64,000 bases of DNA from PALSA-1444 sp964291045 (GTDB lineage Bacteria > Chlamydiota > Chlamydiia > Chlamydiales > Rhabdochlamydiaceae). Position 1 is the stretch's first letter. Every line of letters begins with the position of its first letter. Positions 1 through 10,061 of this stretch are shown here, in pieces. Under the pieces are notes generated by a model. That model did not search any database. It had not been told where the DNA came from and was given only the letters and a program-made list of their open reading frames with translations. The stretch is taken from positions 1,116,001-1,180,000 of the forward strand of contig NZ_OZ197277.1 in the NCBI RefSeq assembly GCF_964291045.1, given 5' to 3'. Both the position numbers and the translations under genes were made by a program.

Positions 1-2892
1 TGCTTTACTATATTCGCCTAAATAGTAATAAGTATTACCTAAATTATTATAAGCCCTTATTTCTTCTTTATTATCATTAAATTTGTGAACAATCTCTAAT
101 GCTGTCTGATGAGACTCTAAAGCACTCTGGTAATTGCCTAAAGAACGATAAATATTTCCTAAATTACCAAAGATTCTACATTCTTCTTTATTATCTTTAA
201 GGTTTTGAGCTATTTGCAATGCTTGCTTATAACAATCTAGTGCTTCTAAACGGTTTCTTAATGAATTATAAATTTTACCTAAATTATTATAAGTCTGCAT
301 TTTTTCAATATTATTATTAGATTCACTAGCAATCGCAATATGCTTTTGATAGCATTTCAATGCCTCTTCGTATGCTCCTAAAGAATCATAGGCATTTCCC
401 AAACTAATATAAGCTTTTTCTTCTCCTACTCGATCTTCTAATTGTATAACAATTGCCAGCTCTTTTTCATAATAATTAACTGATTGATTATAATCTCTTA
501 ATGAATAATAGGCATTTCCTAGCTTTCTATATATTATGCCTTTTTTTATAAAATCTTTACGCCCTAAGGCAGTTTTTAATCCTTTATTATAATAATCAAT
601 GGCTAGATGATCATTTCCTAAATGATGATAATCATCCCCTAAACTAATATAAGCTTTTTCCTCTTCTGTAACATCTTTACGAGATTGGGCAGCGAGTAAT
701 ATTTTCTCATGATATTCTATTGCTTGATTATATTCTTTTAATAAAGAATAAGAATTACCTAATTGGTAGAAAACGCTCAATACTCCTAAAAATTTTTCGT
801 TCTCTTGAGTCACTTCCAAACATTTTTTATATAATTCTATCGCTTTAGAATGGTGATCTAAGGAAAAGTGAATATCTCCTAAACTGTTATAAATTTTCCC
901 CTCTTCTAAACTATTTTTAAGCTCCTTAGCAGCTTTTAATGCTTCTCCATAGTTTTTTAATGATTCATCATGATTTTTTAAAGCGTTATACATCATCCCC
1001 AGAAGACCGTAAAACTTCATTACTTCTGTGGTAAGCTTCAGCTCTTGGGCCATCTCTAAGGCCTTTTTATAGCACTGCAATGCATCGTCATAATTTTTTA
1101 AGAGACGGTAAGTATTTCCTAGATAATTCAAAATTTGACGCACATCAATAGATGTTTTTTTCTCAGCTAATGCTTCAAACTCTAGAGCCTTGATAAAACA
1201 TGGAAGAGCTTTAAAGTAAAGCTTTTCCATGTAGAAAAATACTCCTAACCTATAGTAAGTTTGAGTTTTTTCAGTGTAATTGAGCAGCAATTCAAAAGAT
1301 CCTATTTCTAGTAGCTCTGCATAGTGATTACGGTAGATTGCAATTTTTTCTTTGTCGTATTTTTCATGACTTGCTAAATTACTCAATTGCTCTACTAATT
1401 CATCTTTTATGAAAAAACAGAGTTCTTTTTGTCTTTGAATTGAGAGCTCATCGTATATATAGTTTTTTAATAAAGAATCAACTTTATAATAATTAGAGGT
1501 TGTAGAGGAAGAAGCATCTTTTGTTAATAAAGAATATTCTGTAAGATAATTCCAAGAGTTTTGAAATTTTGAAATATCATTTTCAGAGTTGGAACGGCAG
1601 AATAATTTTTGCAATAAATCTTCAGTAATCACTTCTCCTCTTAAAACAGAAATCCATTCAAGAAGGGTTTGAGTGAATGTTTGAGGATATTTTTTCCCAA
1701 GATGGTTAATCGATTGCTTCCATAATAAAATTCGTAAAGCATCATAATTTTTTAAAGAACTCTTAAGATTTTTTTGCGAATATAATTGAGTCTTAATTTG
1801 TTTTAAGTTCTCTAAAAGAGTTGCAATAGAGTTATTTGGATGATCATTGGATATCGCCTGCGCAGCAAGATCAAGGGCCAAAGGAATATTTTCTAATTCA
1901 TTAGCAAGTTCTTGAAGAACCGTTTTTTCTTTTTCAATTTGAGTAGAAGAAAAATTTAAAATTTGTTGAAGGTATAAAAGTGATTCTTCTAAAGAAAATG
2001 CTTTTATTTGAAGGGAGGGATAATTTTGAAGATAGGGTAGAGCCGTTGTAACTAAAAAAGAGATATGATCACTTTCAGGAAAATACTGCATGGCAGCTTT
2101 AAATATATCTTCCTGTTCAATCCCATCCATAATGAAAAGAACATTAAAAGGATAATTTTTAAGTTTTAAATGCAGTTGCTTAAGTCTTTCCCTCTTATCT
2201 GATCCTAAAATCCCCCATTCTTTTGCAAGGCCATCCAAATGCTCTTCTATGATTTCCTTTTCTTTAGCATCAACCCAATAAATGATATTATATTGATCTG
2301 TATATGTATTTGCGTACTGTAAAGCCAGAGTGCTTTTTCCACACCCTCTTAATCCTGTAATGATAATTTTTTGCGATAAAGAAGAAGATTCCAAAGTGTC
2401 TTTAAAAAAAAATCTCTTCAACAAACTAAGTTCTTCCGTTCTTCCAGTAAAACACTTCAGTGGATCTATATTTTTAAATCTTTGAGAAAGATTAGAGTAT
2501 TTTTTGTATTGTTGAATTCCTTCACATACGAAATCATTCACTTCTTTGTTATTGAGATCTCCTCCCTGTAATTCAGTCTGTAATAACTCAAACACCGTAC
2601 AAGTTCGTTGCTTTAAGGCGACTACAACTTCCTCTGAGATCAATGTAAGGGAATTTGTATTTTTTAAAAGGTAGGGCTTGGTAAGAATGTCCTGATCTAT
2701 CTTACCAAGATCACCTCTAAAGATTCTCCCTTTTTTTGATTCTTGATACAGTGCTCCCTGCACCTTTTTTAAAATTTCTGATGATTGGTCTTTAAAAGAA
2801 TATACCCTTACTTTATGACTAGGAAGATCGATAGGAGGCAGGTGGACTTTAATTAATCCAGATGTTGTTAATATTTTTGTAAAAATTTCCAT
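1..2892 (-). CDS. STAND protein: N-domain, NB-ARC ATPase, winged helix and TPRs (C-terminus outside window)
   Basis: The frame is open from an ATG at 2892 to the window edge, giving about 964 residues with no stop. The start MEIFTKILTTSGLIK matches the N-termini of the TPR-CHAT proteins further right, which fixes the start. Residues 1-90 form that shared N-domain. A Walker A motif, GLRGCGKST, lies near residue 180 and a Walker B-like VLFIMDG near 265, as in NB-ARC/STAND switch ATPases. A winged-helix-like region (LLEWISVLRGEVITEDLLQ) follows near 415, and about ten 40-residue TPRs run from near 545 to the edge. In this family the ATPase is a ligand-controlled oligomerisation switch and the TPRs sense. 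The C-terminal effector is not visible; by analogy with the neighbours it may be CHAT, but that is inference. Confidence 0.85.
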   Translation of the reverse strand, partial: MEIFTKILTTSGLIKVHLPPIDLPSHKVRVYSFKDQSSEILKKVQGALYQESKKGRIFRGDLGKIDQDILTKPYLLKNTNSLTLISEEVVVALKQRTCTVFELLQTELQGGDLNNKEVNDFVCEGIQQYKKYSNLSQRFKNIDPLKCFTGRTEELSLLKRFFFKDTLESSSLSQKIIITGLRGCGKSTLALQYANTYTDQYNIIYWVDAKEKEIIEEHLDGLAKEWGILGSDKRERLKQLHLKLKNYPFNVLFIMDGIEQEDIFKAAMQYFPESDHISFLVTTALPYLQNYPSLQIKAFSLEESLLYLQQILNFSSTQIEKEKTVLQELANELENIPLALDLAAQAISNDHPNNSIATLLENLKQIKTQLYSQKNLKSSLKNYDALRILLWKQSINHLGKKYPQTFTQTLLEWISVLRGEVITEDLLQKLFCRSNSENDISKFQNSWNYLTEYSLLTKDASSSTTSNYYKVDSLLKNYIYDELSIQRQKELCFFIKDELVEQLSNLASHEKYDKEKIAIYRNHYAELLEIGSFELLLNYTEKTQTYYRLGVFFYMEKLYFKALPCFIKALEFEALAEKKTSIDVRQILNYLGNTYRLLKNYDDALQCYKKALEMAQELKLTTEVMKFYGLLGMMYNALKNHDESLKNYGEALKAAKELKNSLEEGKIYNSLGDIHFSLDHHSKAIELYKKCLEVTQENEKFLGVLSVFYQLGNSYSLLKEYNQAIEYHEKILLAAQSRKDVTEEEKAYISLGDDYHHLGNDHLAIDYYNKGLKTALGRKDFIKKGIIYRKLGNAYYSLRDYNQSVNYYEKELAIVIQLEDRVGEEKAYISLGNAYDSLGAYEEALKCYQKHIAIASESNNNIEKMQTYNNLGKIYNSLRNRLEALDCYKQALQIAQNLKDNKEECRIFGNLGNIYRSLGNYQSALESHQTALEIVHKFNDNKEEIRAYNNLGNTYYYLGEYSKA

Positions 2893-3327
2893 GAATAGGC
2901 TCCTATGATTGCAGAGATAGATACAATATGAAAGAAGAAATCCTATTTTATCAAGATTTTTTGTAACTATCCAGATGCCTACTATACACACACATTTGTG
3001 TGTAGAGAGAAGGGGATCTAGTTTTCAAAAAATCTAAAGAATTAGTCAAGCTAGAACCTACTAAAAGATAGCATTTTTTTAACTATATCCAAAACATTTG
3101 CAACAACAACTTATTTTTTAAAGTTCTAATTTTGAAAGAAATCTAATAAAGATCAAGGCGTTTTGATGAATAAAACTTGATATATTATGAAATAATTAAT
3201 AATGTTTTGACGGGTGTATCTTGAGTTAAATCGCTGGATTTTTAACCGATTTTATAGCTCAAAACATGATGAAAAATATTTTTATTTAAAATTCTAATTT
3301 AATCCGAGCTGGAAATATATGAAGAAT
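2893..3327. other. AT-rich intergenic stretch without a recognisable gene
   Basis: This stretch separates the start of the left-edge STAND gene from the truncated transposase relic. It contains no credible ORF or RNA gene. It must hold the promoter of the minus-strand STAND gene, but I cannot place one with confidence. Confidence 0.5.
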
Positions 3328-4238
3328 TTAATTTTTTGAACAAAATAAATGATTTTCTGTACCCCAATGTCCTCTTATCAATCTAGCAAATTCTCTTGTA
3401 CTAGCTATATAACTTGAAAAGCAGCCTCTTGTTTTGCAGCTCTTTTTTCTTTGGATTTCTCTTTCACATTTTGCTTCAATAACACTTTTTAGCCCAGGCC
3501 ACCACTCTTGCATAGGGACCCCTGAGAGTACATTACACACATGAATCCATCTCTGTTCACTTCTGCCATGCCCTTTTTCTATGGGGGTCACATAGTTAGT
3601 AAAATAGGAAGCTTCTTTATTGCTTGATGAACCTGAGCAAAAAAATCTTTTGTGGCTTCATACAAGTAATGCTGATTTGCTTTAAGACTGATCAAATAAT
3701 CTGCTTTATGCTGAAGAATTTTCTCCATATGTGAAGTTCTAGCAAATAAAGCATCTGTAGAAATATCTGCTGATTGATAGGAAACATTTTTTTGTCCAAG
3801 AATAAGCCGATTTTTCGCTGCAAAAAATTCTACAATATGGGCCGAGTTTCCATTTTGAAGAAGAGCCTTTAAGCCGCTTTCCATCTACAATTAAGAGTTT
3901 ATTTTTTACCTCCCCCCCTGGAATATGACAGGCCCACTGTTTCAGTATTTGTTATAATACAGTAGGACGAATACGGGATAGAGCCCACCATAAAGTATTG
4001 TAAGAAGGAATGGAAAATCGCTCTTGAATCAGCTCTTTGATCCAATCAATGCGGTACTCTAGCAACATATTAATGTCTGCCAAAGTATTTGCATTAGCTA
4101 GATAAGCAAATGCGATATAGAATGTCAAAAATCAAAAAGGATATACGGTTTTAGAAGATTTCCTAAGGTTATTCACAGCTGAAAAGGTCTCTTTAATCGC
4201 AGCTGCAAGCTTTTGCTCATCGGGGGGTCTAAAAGCTT

Positions 4239-4243
4239 AATAT
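4239..4243. repeat. Target-site duplication of the IS982 element, left copy
   Basis: AATAT directly abuts the left inverted repeat and is repeated at 5265-5269 beyond the right end. One copy of the five bases is what remains in the host gene when the IS is removed. Confidence 0.8.
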
Positions 4244-5264
4244 AACGCCAGTTTCGGATTACCCAATCTAATTTACCCATACATTCCTAAGAGTAGGTTT
4301 TTTCTTACTCACAGAATAAGCTATTAATCCTCCCAAAAGATTAATGAAAAAATTTACCTTGCTCCGATGCCGATGATGATCAATATGATATTTAGTCTTA
4401 AACAGAGCAAACACGGATTCAATCAGAGCTCTTTTTTTCAAAAGGCACTTATTAAAGGTATCCATAAGAATGTTTTTCATATTAGAGCGAATCCTTGTAA
4501 GCAACTGTAAACCCTCTTCAATCAACAAGTTAAAGAGCTTACTTGATATATATCCTCTATCTCCCACAAGCTTACCTTTTAAATTTTTACATAGCGGCTG
4601 TACTTGAGATAGGTCACTGACATTACCTTGGGTCAAGCTCCATGTGATAATTTCTCCCTTATGGTTAACAATAACGTGAAGTTTTAATCCAACAAACCAC
4701 CCTGTAGAAGTTTTTCCTTTTGCAGCCACATCTTTGAAAAGCTTATGTGATGAAGATCTGCATATATGGCATACGCTTAAAGGTGTGGAATCTATAAAAG
4801 CAATCCCCTTGGAGGATCCTTGAAGGATTTTTTGAAAAACATATAAGGGAACAGTAACCTGCTTTACAAGAGAGATAAATCTGGAATAGCTCACAAGTTT
4901 TGGAAAAAAATGTCTCCATGTTGTGACATGATCTAGATAATAGTCCTTAAAAGTCCATGATTTAAAGATTTGAAAGAAGATGATAATTGTCATGATCTCA
5001 CTTAAGGCCATAGAGGATTTTCTTGTTTTCCACCATCTCGATGAAGATGTGGGACCTTCTAGAAGTTTTTTTTCCCAGATAGGCTCAAACATTTTACAAA
5101 AATTATCAACGTGATAGAATAAAGTAATTAATTCGAGTTCTTTCATTTTTCAACCTTCTTGTTTATTGTTTTTCTCGATAAAAAAAAAATTAACATTTAG
5201 AAGGTTGATTTTCAATAGCTTTTAAAAATAAAAAATATTTTTTGGTTAATGTGAAACTGGCGTT
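4244..5264 (-). mobile_element. Complete IS982-family insertion sequence (1021 bp)
   Basis: The element has a single transposase gene and terminal inverted repeats of about 23 bp at 4244-4266 and 5242-5264. Both ends read AACGCCAGTTTC inward and agree at about 20 of 23 positions. It is flanked by a 5-bp direct repeat AATAT at 4239-4243 and 5265-5269, the target-site duplication. The flanks belong to one gene, the ISAs1-type relic, so the insertion point is exact. With intact ends, an uninterrupted transposase and a preserved target duplication, this is a recent and possibly still mobile copy. Confidence 0.9.
4268..5146 (-). CDS. IS982-family DDE transposase
   Basis: This 292-residue protein fills the IS. 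It has the RNase H-like DDE core of IS982 transposases: IDSTPLSVCH near residue 118 carries the first Asp, LVGDRGYISSKL near 193 the second, and KRALIESVFALFK near 238 the Glu. The tail RHRSKVNFFINLLGGLIAYS is characteristic of the family. The start MKELELITLF is supported by AAGG eight bases upstream and by the matching start (MNEFELVNLF) of a decayed copy at 31762. It catalyses cut-and-paste-type movement of its own element. Nothing in it appears broken. Confidence 0.9.
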   Translation of the reverse strand: MKELELITLFYHVDNFCKMFEPIWEKKLLEGPTSSSRWWKTRKSSMALSEIMTIIIFFQIFKSWTFKDYYLDHVTTWRHFFPKLVSYSRFISLVKQVTVPLYVFQKILQGSSKGIAFIDSTPLSVCHICRSSSHKLFKDVAAKGKTSTGWFVGLKLHVIVNHKGEIITWSLTQGNVSDLSQVQPLCKNLKGKLVGDRGYISSKLFNLLIEEGLQLLTRIRSNMKNILMDTFNKCLLKKRALIESVFALFKTKYHIDHHRHRSKVNFFINLLGGLIAYSVSKKKPTLRNVWVN

Positions 5265-5269
5265 AATAT
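5265..5269. repeat. Target-site duplication of the IS982 element, right copy
   Basis: AATAT directly follows the right inverted repeat, identical to 4239-4243. Confidence 0.8.
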
Positions 5270-5511
5270 AATCAAGGTCCTTAGTAATTCTACCTACCAT
5301 TTATGTTCTCCTATTTTGGAGAATAATGAAAATACAAGTCTCTTTTTTTACATATTTGAAATTTAAAATACTAATATTTTTTGTTCATCAAGATGTCATG
5401 AATAAAGATCCTGAGGAGTCATCTATATTTTTTATGATCTATTTATTTAAAACTTTCAAAAAAATAGATGTGTTGAGTAGGATGTTTTCAAAATTAAAAC
5501 AGGAGAATGTT

Positions 5512-7122
5512 ATGTCTATAGTAAATTCACCAGTCAATGACTGCATGATCAATTTTTCAAAATCTTTCAAAAAATTCAAAGAAATTGAAGGAAATTCTCA
5601 TGCACAAATGGAAGCAGATATCAAGAAGCTTTATCACTCCTTAATCTCCTGTAAACATTTATTAAATTTCAAAAATCCTCATCACTTACCTATCGCTCTT
5701 AAGTTAACTGAAATTTTAACTTCGGAAGAATTACAAGATAATGATCTCCTTAAAGAGCTAATCAGTAAAACGGCACTTATTGCTTGGGAATTAGTTGTCT
5801 TCAAATTCATTAAAGAAGACAGACACATCTATGAAAAAACATACAACCAAGTGTCTCAATCAATCGAAATCAGTTTATCGACCCTTCCTACTAAAGAATT
5901 TCAAACAAAATTTTATTTACAATGTTTAAGAGCCTTATTAGAAATTCCTGAGCGAGGATTGGGAACTCGCATAACAGAAGCAAAGCAGGTCTTAGTTCCT
6001 CTTGCTGTAGCAGGCCTACAAATTGCTCTAGCAGGGGGATCTCCCCTAGCTGCATTACCAGCTTTGTCATCTCCTATAGTTGAAATTGTTAAAATTGTTA
6101 GTCGAAAGATTAGATTACAATGGTACCAATCTATTTGGGATTTAAATTGGTCATTTTCTGGAAATCAGGTAAAGGATTTAAACAAACTTAAGGAATTTGC
6201 TTTAGCTGTAAATGCTTATAAAACTTGCAATAAGAAATTATTTTATATAGCAGATCTTTACTTTAATATTATTCAAAACACTCAAATTCAGGACCACATC
6301 CGTCAAAAAATATTTAAAAGCAGTTATATCACCCCAGATTTCATTACACTTACAACACAATACGAGCTCATAATAAGCAAAAAAAATATATCAAAAGATA
6401 AGTATTGGCAAACTCGGCTTGTTGCTATTAAACGCCTTATAGAGTTATCAAAATCAGAACTTTTTGCACAAGAAGCGTTTACACAAATATTTTCAATTTT
6501 GCAAACTGAAACAAATGGCATCATTCTTCAATATTTAGTCGATGAAATCAACAATCTAAATTTAGATAATCAAACAATAAAAACTATTGTAAAATCTGTT
6601 GAATTAATATCTATGGATCATCTCATTAAAAAACTTGAATCAGAAAAAAATAAAATTCTTAGCCAAGTATCAACAACAAATCAAACTCTAACCGAAGAAG
6701 TAAAAGGTTTGATTGGAATGTTAGAACGCAGCTTAATAAATCTTAAAGATATTCAAAGCAAAAAAATTCAACAAAAAAATAGGGGGACAGGGGTAAATGA
6801 GTCTTCACTTCTCTCACCCAATGAAACTCCTTCTGAAGATCCTAATAACAATATCAAACAACAAGAGCAGCTTTTAAGCTCCATGCAAAATTTTCAAGAG
6901 GCTTTGCCTACTATGAATTCAGATACTATCATAAATACTATGAATAATGGTGTTGTAGAACTCTTCAAGGATGTAGCACAAAAAAACCTCATCGAAAAAG
7001 ATCTTCTTACAAATCATATGCAAAATTTAGAAACATTAAAAAATATTTATCTGAGTATAGAAGCTTATAACACCCTTAATGAAAATATAACTACGCTTAT
7101 AAATAGTTCTATTGCAACATAA
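5512..7122 (+). CDS. Unrecognised helical protein, first gene of the protease-STAND operon
   Basis: I place the start at the ATG at 5512 (MSIVNSPVND), which has AGGAGA six bases upstream. The frame is open back to an ATG at 5326, but that start has a poor spacing and adds a lysine/phenylalanine-rich leader. From 5512 the product is 536 residues. I recognise no family. It is predicted mostly alpha-helical, with a long uncharged stretch at residues 160-193 (LVPLAVAGLQIALAGG, then PLAALPALSSPIVEIV) that could be a membrane or hydrophobic hairpin. The C-terminal third is charged and looks coiled-coil (about 360-536). It ends 21 bases before the next gene on the same strand, so the two are very probably co-transcribed and may act together. 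It could be a membrane-active effector or a partner of the protease; this is inference. Confidence 0.75.
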   Translation: MSIVNSPVNDCMINFSKSFKKFKEIEGNSHAQMEADIKKLYHSLISCKHLLNFKNPHHLPIALKLTEILTSEELQDNDLLKELISKTALIAWELVVFKFIKEDRHIYEKTYNQVSQSIEISLSTLPTKEFQTKFYLQCLRALLEIPERGLGTRITEAKQVLVPLAVAGLQIALAGGSPLAALPALSSPIVEIVKIVSRKIRLQWYQSIWDLNWSFSGNQVKDLNKLKEFALAVNAYKTCNKKLFYIADLYFNIIQNTQIQDHIRQKIFKSSYITPDFITLTTQYELIISKKNISKDKYWQTRLVAIKRLIELSKSELFAQEAFTQIFSILQTETNGIILQYLVDEINNLNLDNQTIKTIVKSVELISMDHLIKKLESEKNKILSQVSTTNQTLTEEVKGLIGMLERSLINLKDIQSKKIQQKNRGTGVNESSLLSPNETPSEDPNNNIKQQEQLLSSMQNFQEALPTMNSDTIINTMNNGVVELFKDVAQKNLIEKDLLTNHMQNLETLKNIYLSIEAYNTLNENITTLINSSIAT

Positions 7123-7143
7123 TCATTGATTTGGAAATGGTAA

Positions 7144-9852
7144 ATGGCAAGCAACGTACCCGATAAATATAGGAATTATGATTTTCAACTGCCATCTATT
7201 ATAACTTCAGAAGCTCAAGCAGATAGCCATCTTCCTGCAGGAAACGATGGCTTTTCTAGCATAAATGCAGATCCTGATGATAGTCAAGATATTAGCCAGC
7301 TGCATGAACATATGAAGACTAAGAAATTTGTAGTGTGTAAGATCATGACTTATCATCAAGGAAGCACTAAGCCTAACGGCACTGCATTCATGATTAGTCC
7401 TAATTTACTCATGACTAACCATCATGTACTTCGTAATAAAGAAATAGCGCAAAATAGCTATGCGATTTTTGAAATATTTTCTGAAGATCTTTCTGTTAAA
7501 AAAAGTAACCGCATGCATGATTATGTCCCCCTTTTTCCTGAGATAGAGGAAGGGGGCTATTTTTTTTCAGGGGCCCCAGAAAATGCCCGTGAGTCTTTTA
7601 TTTATAATAAAGAAAATCTTGATTATTCTATTGTTGCTTTTAAACCTAGTGTAAATACAACTAGAATTGCACAACATTTTTTTTCTTTGATTGATTCTAA
7701 TACCACTGAAGAACAGCAACTAAAAAAAAATATGAATGTTGCTATTCTCCATTTTCCCGAAATCCCCTGTGGAAAAAACATGCTAAGTGGATTACTAAAA
7801 ATAGCTACAGGAAAGATCATAGAACTGCCCAATTCTGAAATTTATGCTAAATATAATTTACCTACTGAGATAGGATCATCGGGATCCCCTATTTTTGCTC
7901 CTAATGGTAAATTAGTAGGAATTCACTGCAGAGGGAAGATTGTAAATAACAATAAAAATCTTCATCTAGATTCTTTTTTTAACGGCTGTATCCCTATATT
8001 AGATGTCATAAAGCATCTCCCTAAAGAAGTCAAAAATAAAATAACAGAATATTCTCAACAAAATCCGACTCCCTTTAGAAAAAATTATTATATTTCCTCT
8101 CAATTTGATTACTTACAAATCAAAGCCGAAGAAGGAGATTACATTGAAAGAACATCTCATCTTCAAGAACTCGTATCTCTTTTCAATAAAATTTATTGTC
8201 GCAAAAATCATCTCAGAAAAATAACTATTATCGGTGGCCCGGGGATGGGAAAAAAATTTTTAGCAACTCGTTTAGCCTTACAGATGGCGTCACAATTTTC
8301 TGTCGTCCTATTTCTTCAAAAAGATAATTATGAAGATGTGAAAGAAATCCTCTTAGAAAGAGCTAAAGTTCTACCAGCAACTAGAGGAAATCCAGAATCA
8401 GAAAAAGTTGCAATTAGAAGTTATCTTCGCGAAGAAGATCTCCCCTATCTCCTTGTTTTAGATGGAAGAGCTGGCTATGAAACTTATGACAAACTTAAGT
8501 TATTTCTTCCTTTTCAAGATTATAATAAATTTATTTTATCAACTTCTCAAACTTTAGATAGACATTTAGAAGACTATAATAATTATTATATTCAACCATT
8601 TAACCTAAATGAATCTATACAATATATAAAAAAAATCATCCCATCTCTGAAATCTGAAAATGAAAATCTCAGTCAATTGCTGAAAAAATTAGAGAGGATT
8701 CTTTCAAAAACAGAAAAAATAACGCAGCTATTAAAAAAATTAAATGAGATGCATTCGGACGATGAAAGATTAATTGAGCTCCTAGATATATTAAAAAAGA
8801 GCCCTGAAAAAAATAAAATCAAACAATTATTAGAAATATTAAATGAAATTTCTCAAGATACCGCATTAAATGGTCAATCTCCTCAGGATGAAAAATTACA
8901 ACAATTATTGCATGAACTAGAAAGTATCCCCTCTGAAGATCCAGAATTATTTAAATTATTTGGACAATTAGAAGATATTATTACTAAAAACCAACAGCTA
9001 AAAAAAACATTAAACAAATTCAATGGAATTCCTTTAGTGATTAAATGCGCAGCAATTACCTTAAAAAATATCTGTGAAAATTCAACTGAAAAATTTCTTA
9101 AGCATTTAAAAAGCAATGGAGCTAAGATATTTAATGTTCAAGGTTCAATAATCATTGAAAAGTGGGTAGACTCACTTAATACATTGAAAAATGATGCCCA
9201 TACCTTTACAGCCTATTCACTCTCTCCTAATATTCACCTTTTAGCAATGGATGTTTTATATTTATGTGCATTTTTAAAAAAGGGTTCTATCGATGATATG
9301 CTCGTTATGAATAGTTTTCCTAAAAAATATCCTACTGCCACAGATTTTGATTATCAAAATGCTATTCATATATTAATAAAATATTCTATGATTTCAAGGG
9401 TAGAAAATTTATCTAACAAAAATTCTCCTTGTTTTTCAATTCCTCGGTGCGTGAAAGATATCATTGAGTCTCTTATTCCTCCTCAAGAAAAACAAACTTA
9501 TTTTATCTCAGCAGCTAAAGCTCTAGCACGTTTTCTTAAAAAATCCATGAATTTAGAAACCTCTTCCTCTCCACTAGAAGACTCTGATATTTACCCTTTT
9601 CAATTTAATGAACCTACAAATAATCCTCCTCAATTAGAAAAAATTATTAATCATAAAGAATGGGGGAATGCGTTTGATCATATTTCTACAGCTGTAAATA
9701 CACCAAGAGAAATTCTTGATCTTATTCTCAAAGAAAAAGAAACCCAATCAATAATCCCTCCTACAAATCCAATACGATCTTGGATACAATTCCGCCCAAA
9801 GTTCACACCTTTTAAAATTTATTTAACTTCATCTGAAAATTCTAGAATGTAA
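7144..9852 (+). CDS. Trypsin-like serine protease fused to a STAND (NB-ARC-like) ATPase
   Basis: The 902-residue protein begins with a chymotrypsin-fold protease. It has TNHHV with the catalytic His at 94, NLDYSIVAF with Asp 160, and GSSGSP with nucleophile Ser 246, followed by KLVGIHCRG. After a linker comes a STAND-like module: ERTSHLQELVSLF (335-347), a P-loop GGPGMGKK (364-371), Walker B YLLVLD (435-440) and a sensor-like FILSTSQ (about 465). The P-loop has Lys-Lys where GK[ST] is expected, so nucleotide binding may be impaired. Residues about 500-620 are a low-complexity leucine/lysine coiled-coil insertion. A winged-helix-like part follows and the protein ends without TPRs. Protease-STAND fusions are known among NTPase-coupled bacterial conflict proteins. 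Here the partner is the gene 21 bases upstream. Host target and trigger are unknown. Confidence 0.85.
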   Translation: MASNVPDKYRNYDFQLPSIITSEAQADSHLPAGNDGFSSINADPDDSQDISQLHEHMKTKKFVVCKIMTYHQGSTKPNGTAFMISPNLLMTNHHVLRNKEIAQNSYAIFEIFSEDLSVKKSNRMHDYVPLFPEIEEGGYFFSGAPENARESFIYNKENLDYSIVAFKPSVNTTRIAQHFFSLIDSNTTEEQQLKKNMNVAILHFPEIPCGKNMLSGLLKIATGKIIELPNSEIYAKYNLPTEIGSSGSPIFAPNGKLVGIHCRGKIVNNNKNLHLDSFFNGCIPILDVIKHLPKEVKNKITEYSQQNPTPFRKNYYISSQFDYLQIKAEEGDYIERTSHLQELVSLFNKIYCRKNHLRKITIIGGPGMGKKFLATRLALQMASQFSVVLFLQKDNYEDVKEILLERAKVLPATRGNPESEKVAIRSYLREEDLPYLLVLDGRAGYETYDKLKLFLPFQDYNKFILSTSQTLDRHLEDYNNYYIQPFNLNESIQYIKKIIPSLKSENENLSQLLKKLERILSKTEKITQLLKKLNEMHSDDERLIELLDILKKSPEKNKIKQLLEILNEISQDTALNGQSPQDEKLQQLLHELESIPSEDPELFKLFGQLEDIITKNQQLKKTLNKFNGIPLVIKCAAITLKNICENSTEKFLKHLKSNGAKIFNVQGSIIIEKWVDSLNTLKNDAHTFTAYSLSPNIHLLAMDVLYLCAFLKKGSIDDMLVMNSFPKKYPTATDFDYQNAIHILIKYSMISRVENLSNKNSPCFSIPRCVKDIIESLIPPQEKQTYFISAAKALARFLKKSMNLETSSSPLEDSDIYPFQFNEPTNNPPQLEKIINHKEWGNAFDHISTAVNTPREILDLILKEKETQSIIPPTNPIRSWIQFRPKFTPFKIYLTSSENSRM

Positions 9853-9857
9853 AATTT

Positions 9858-10061
9858 TCAATTTTCTTTAACTATTTTTTGTAAGAAAAGAATATTCCTA
9901 TCTTTACTTGTCATTAAATAGAATAGAAAAAAATTTAAATTTGAGTAGTGATCTTTGGAATATCTAAAGGGAGCAAGTCCTTTACTATCTTCATATTCTC
10001 CGTAAACCTGCATGCTTGTAGAGTCTAAACAATAGATTTTTTTATACATCCCAAACCGAAG
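9858..10061 (-). pseudogene. Fragment of an IS1634/IS4-like transposase
   Basis: The minus-strand frame reads YKKIYCLDSTSMQVYGEYED and then RYSKDHYSNLNFFLFYLMTSKDRN. This matches the middle of IS1634-type DDE transposases: a DST motif with the first Asp, then GYSKDHR-D-NQ-like residues. Both ends are missing. The upstream side is cut exactly where an IS3-type left end begins at 10062. It is a dead remnant and probably the same IS type as the relic at 26080-26662. Confidence 0.7.

Larger units (their letters stand above)
3328..5300 (-). pseudogene. ISAs1-family (H-repeat type) transposase relic, split by an IS982 element
   Basis: Pieces in several frames together follow an ISAs1-family transposase. 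The N-terminus starts at an ATG at 5300 with AGGAGA upstream (MVGRITKDLDYIKLLD). It is interrupted at 5264/4244 by the IS982-family insertion and resumes in the next bases. Later pieces read ANTLADINMLLEYRIDWIKE, then LLIVDGKRL with the first catalytic Asp, then the GNSAHIVEFFAAKNRLILGQK segment (about 3588-3884), then EKGHGRSEQRW and RGHWGTENH (about 3328-3591). At least three frameshifts or stops occur, and the C-terminal end after RGHWGTEN is missing. It is not functional. Matching to ISAs1 is by motif memory, so the family assignment is good but the exact IS is unknown. Confidence 0.8.

Noticed and set aside
5326..5511. N-terminal extension (62 residues) of the unknown operon gene
   Set aside because: The first ATG has its ribosome site too close. 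The ATG at 5512 has a well-spaced AGGAGA and gives a more normal N-terminus.
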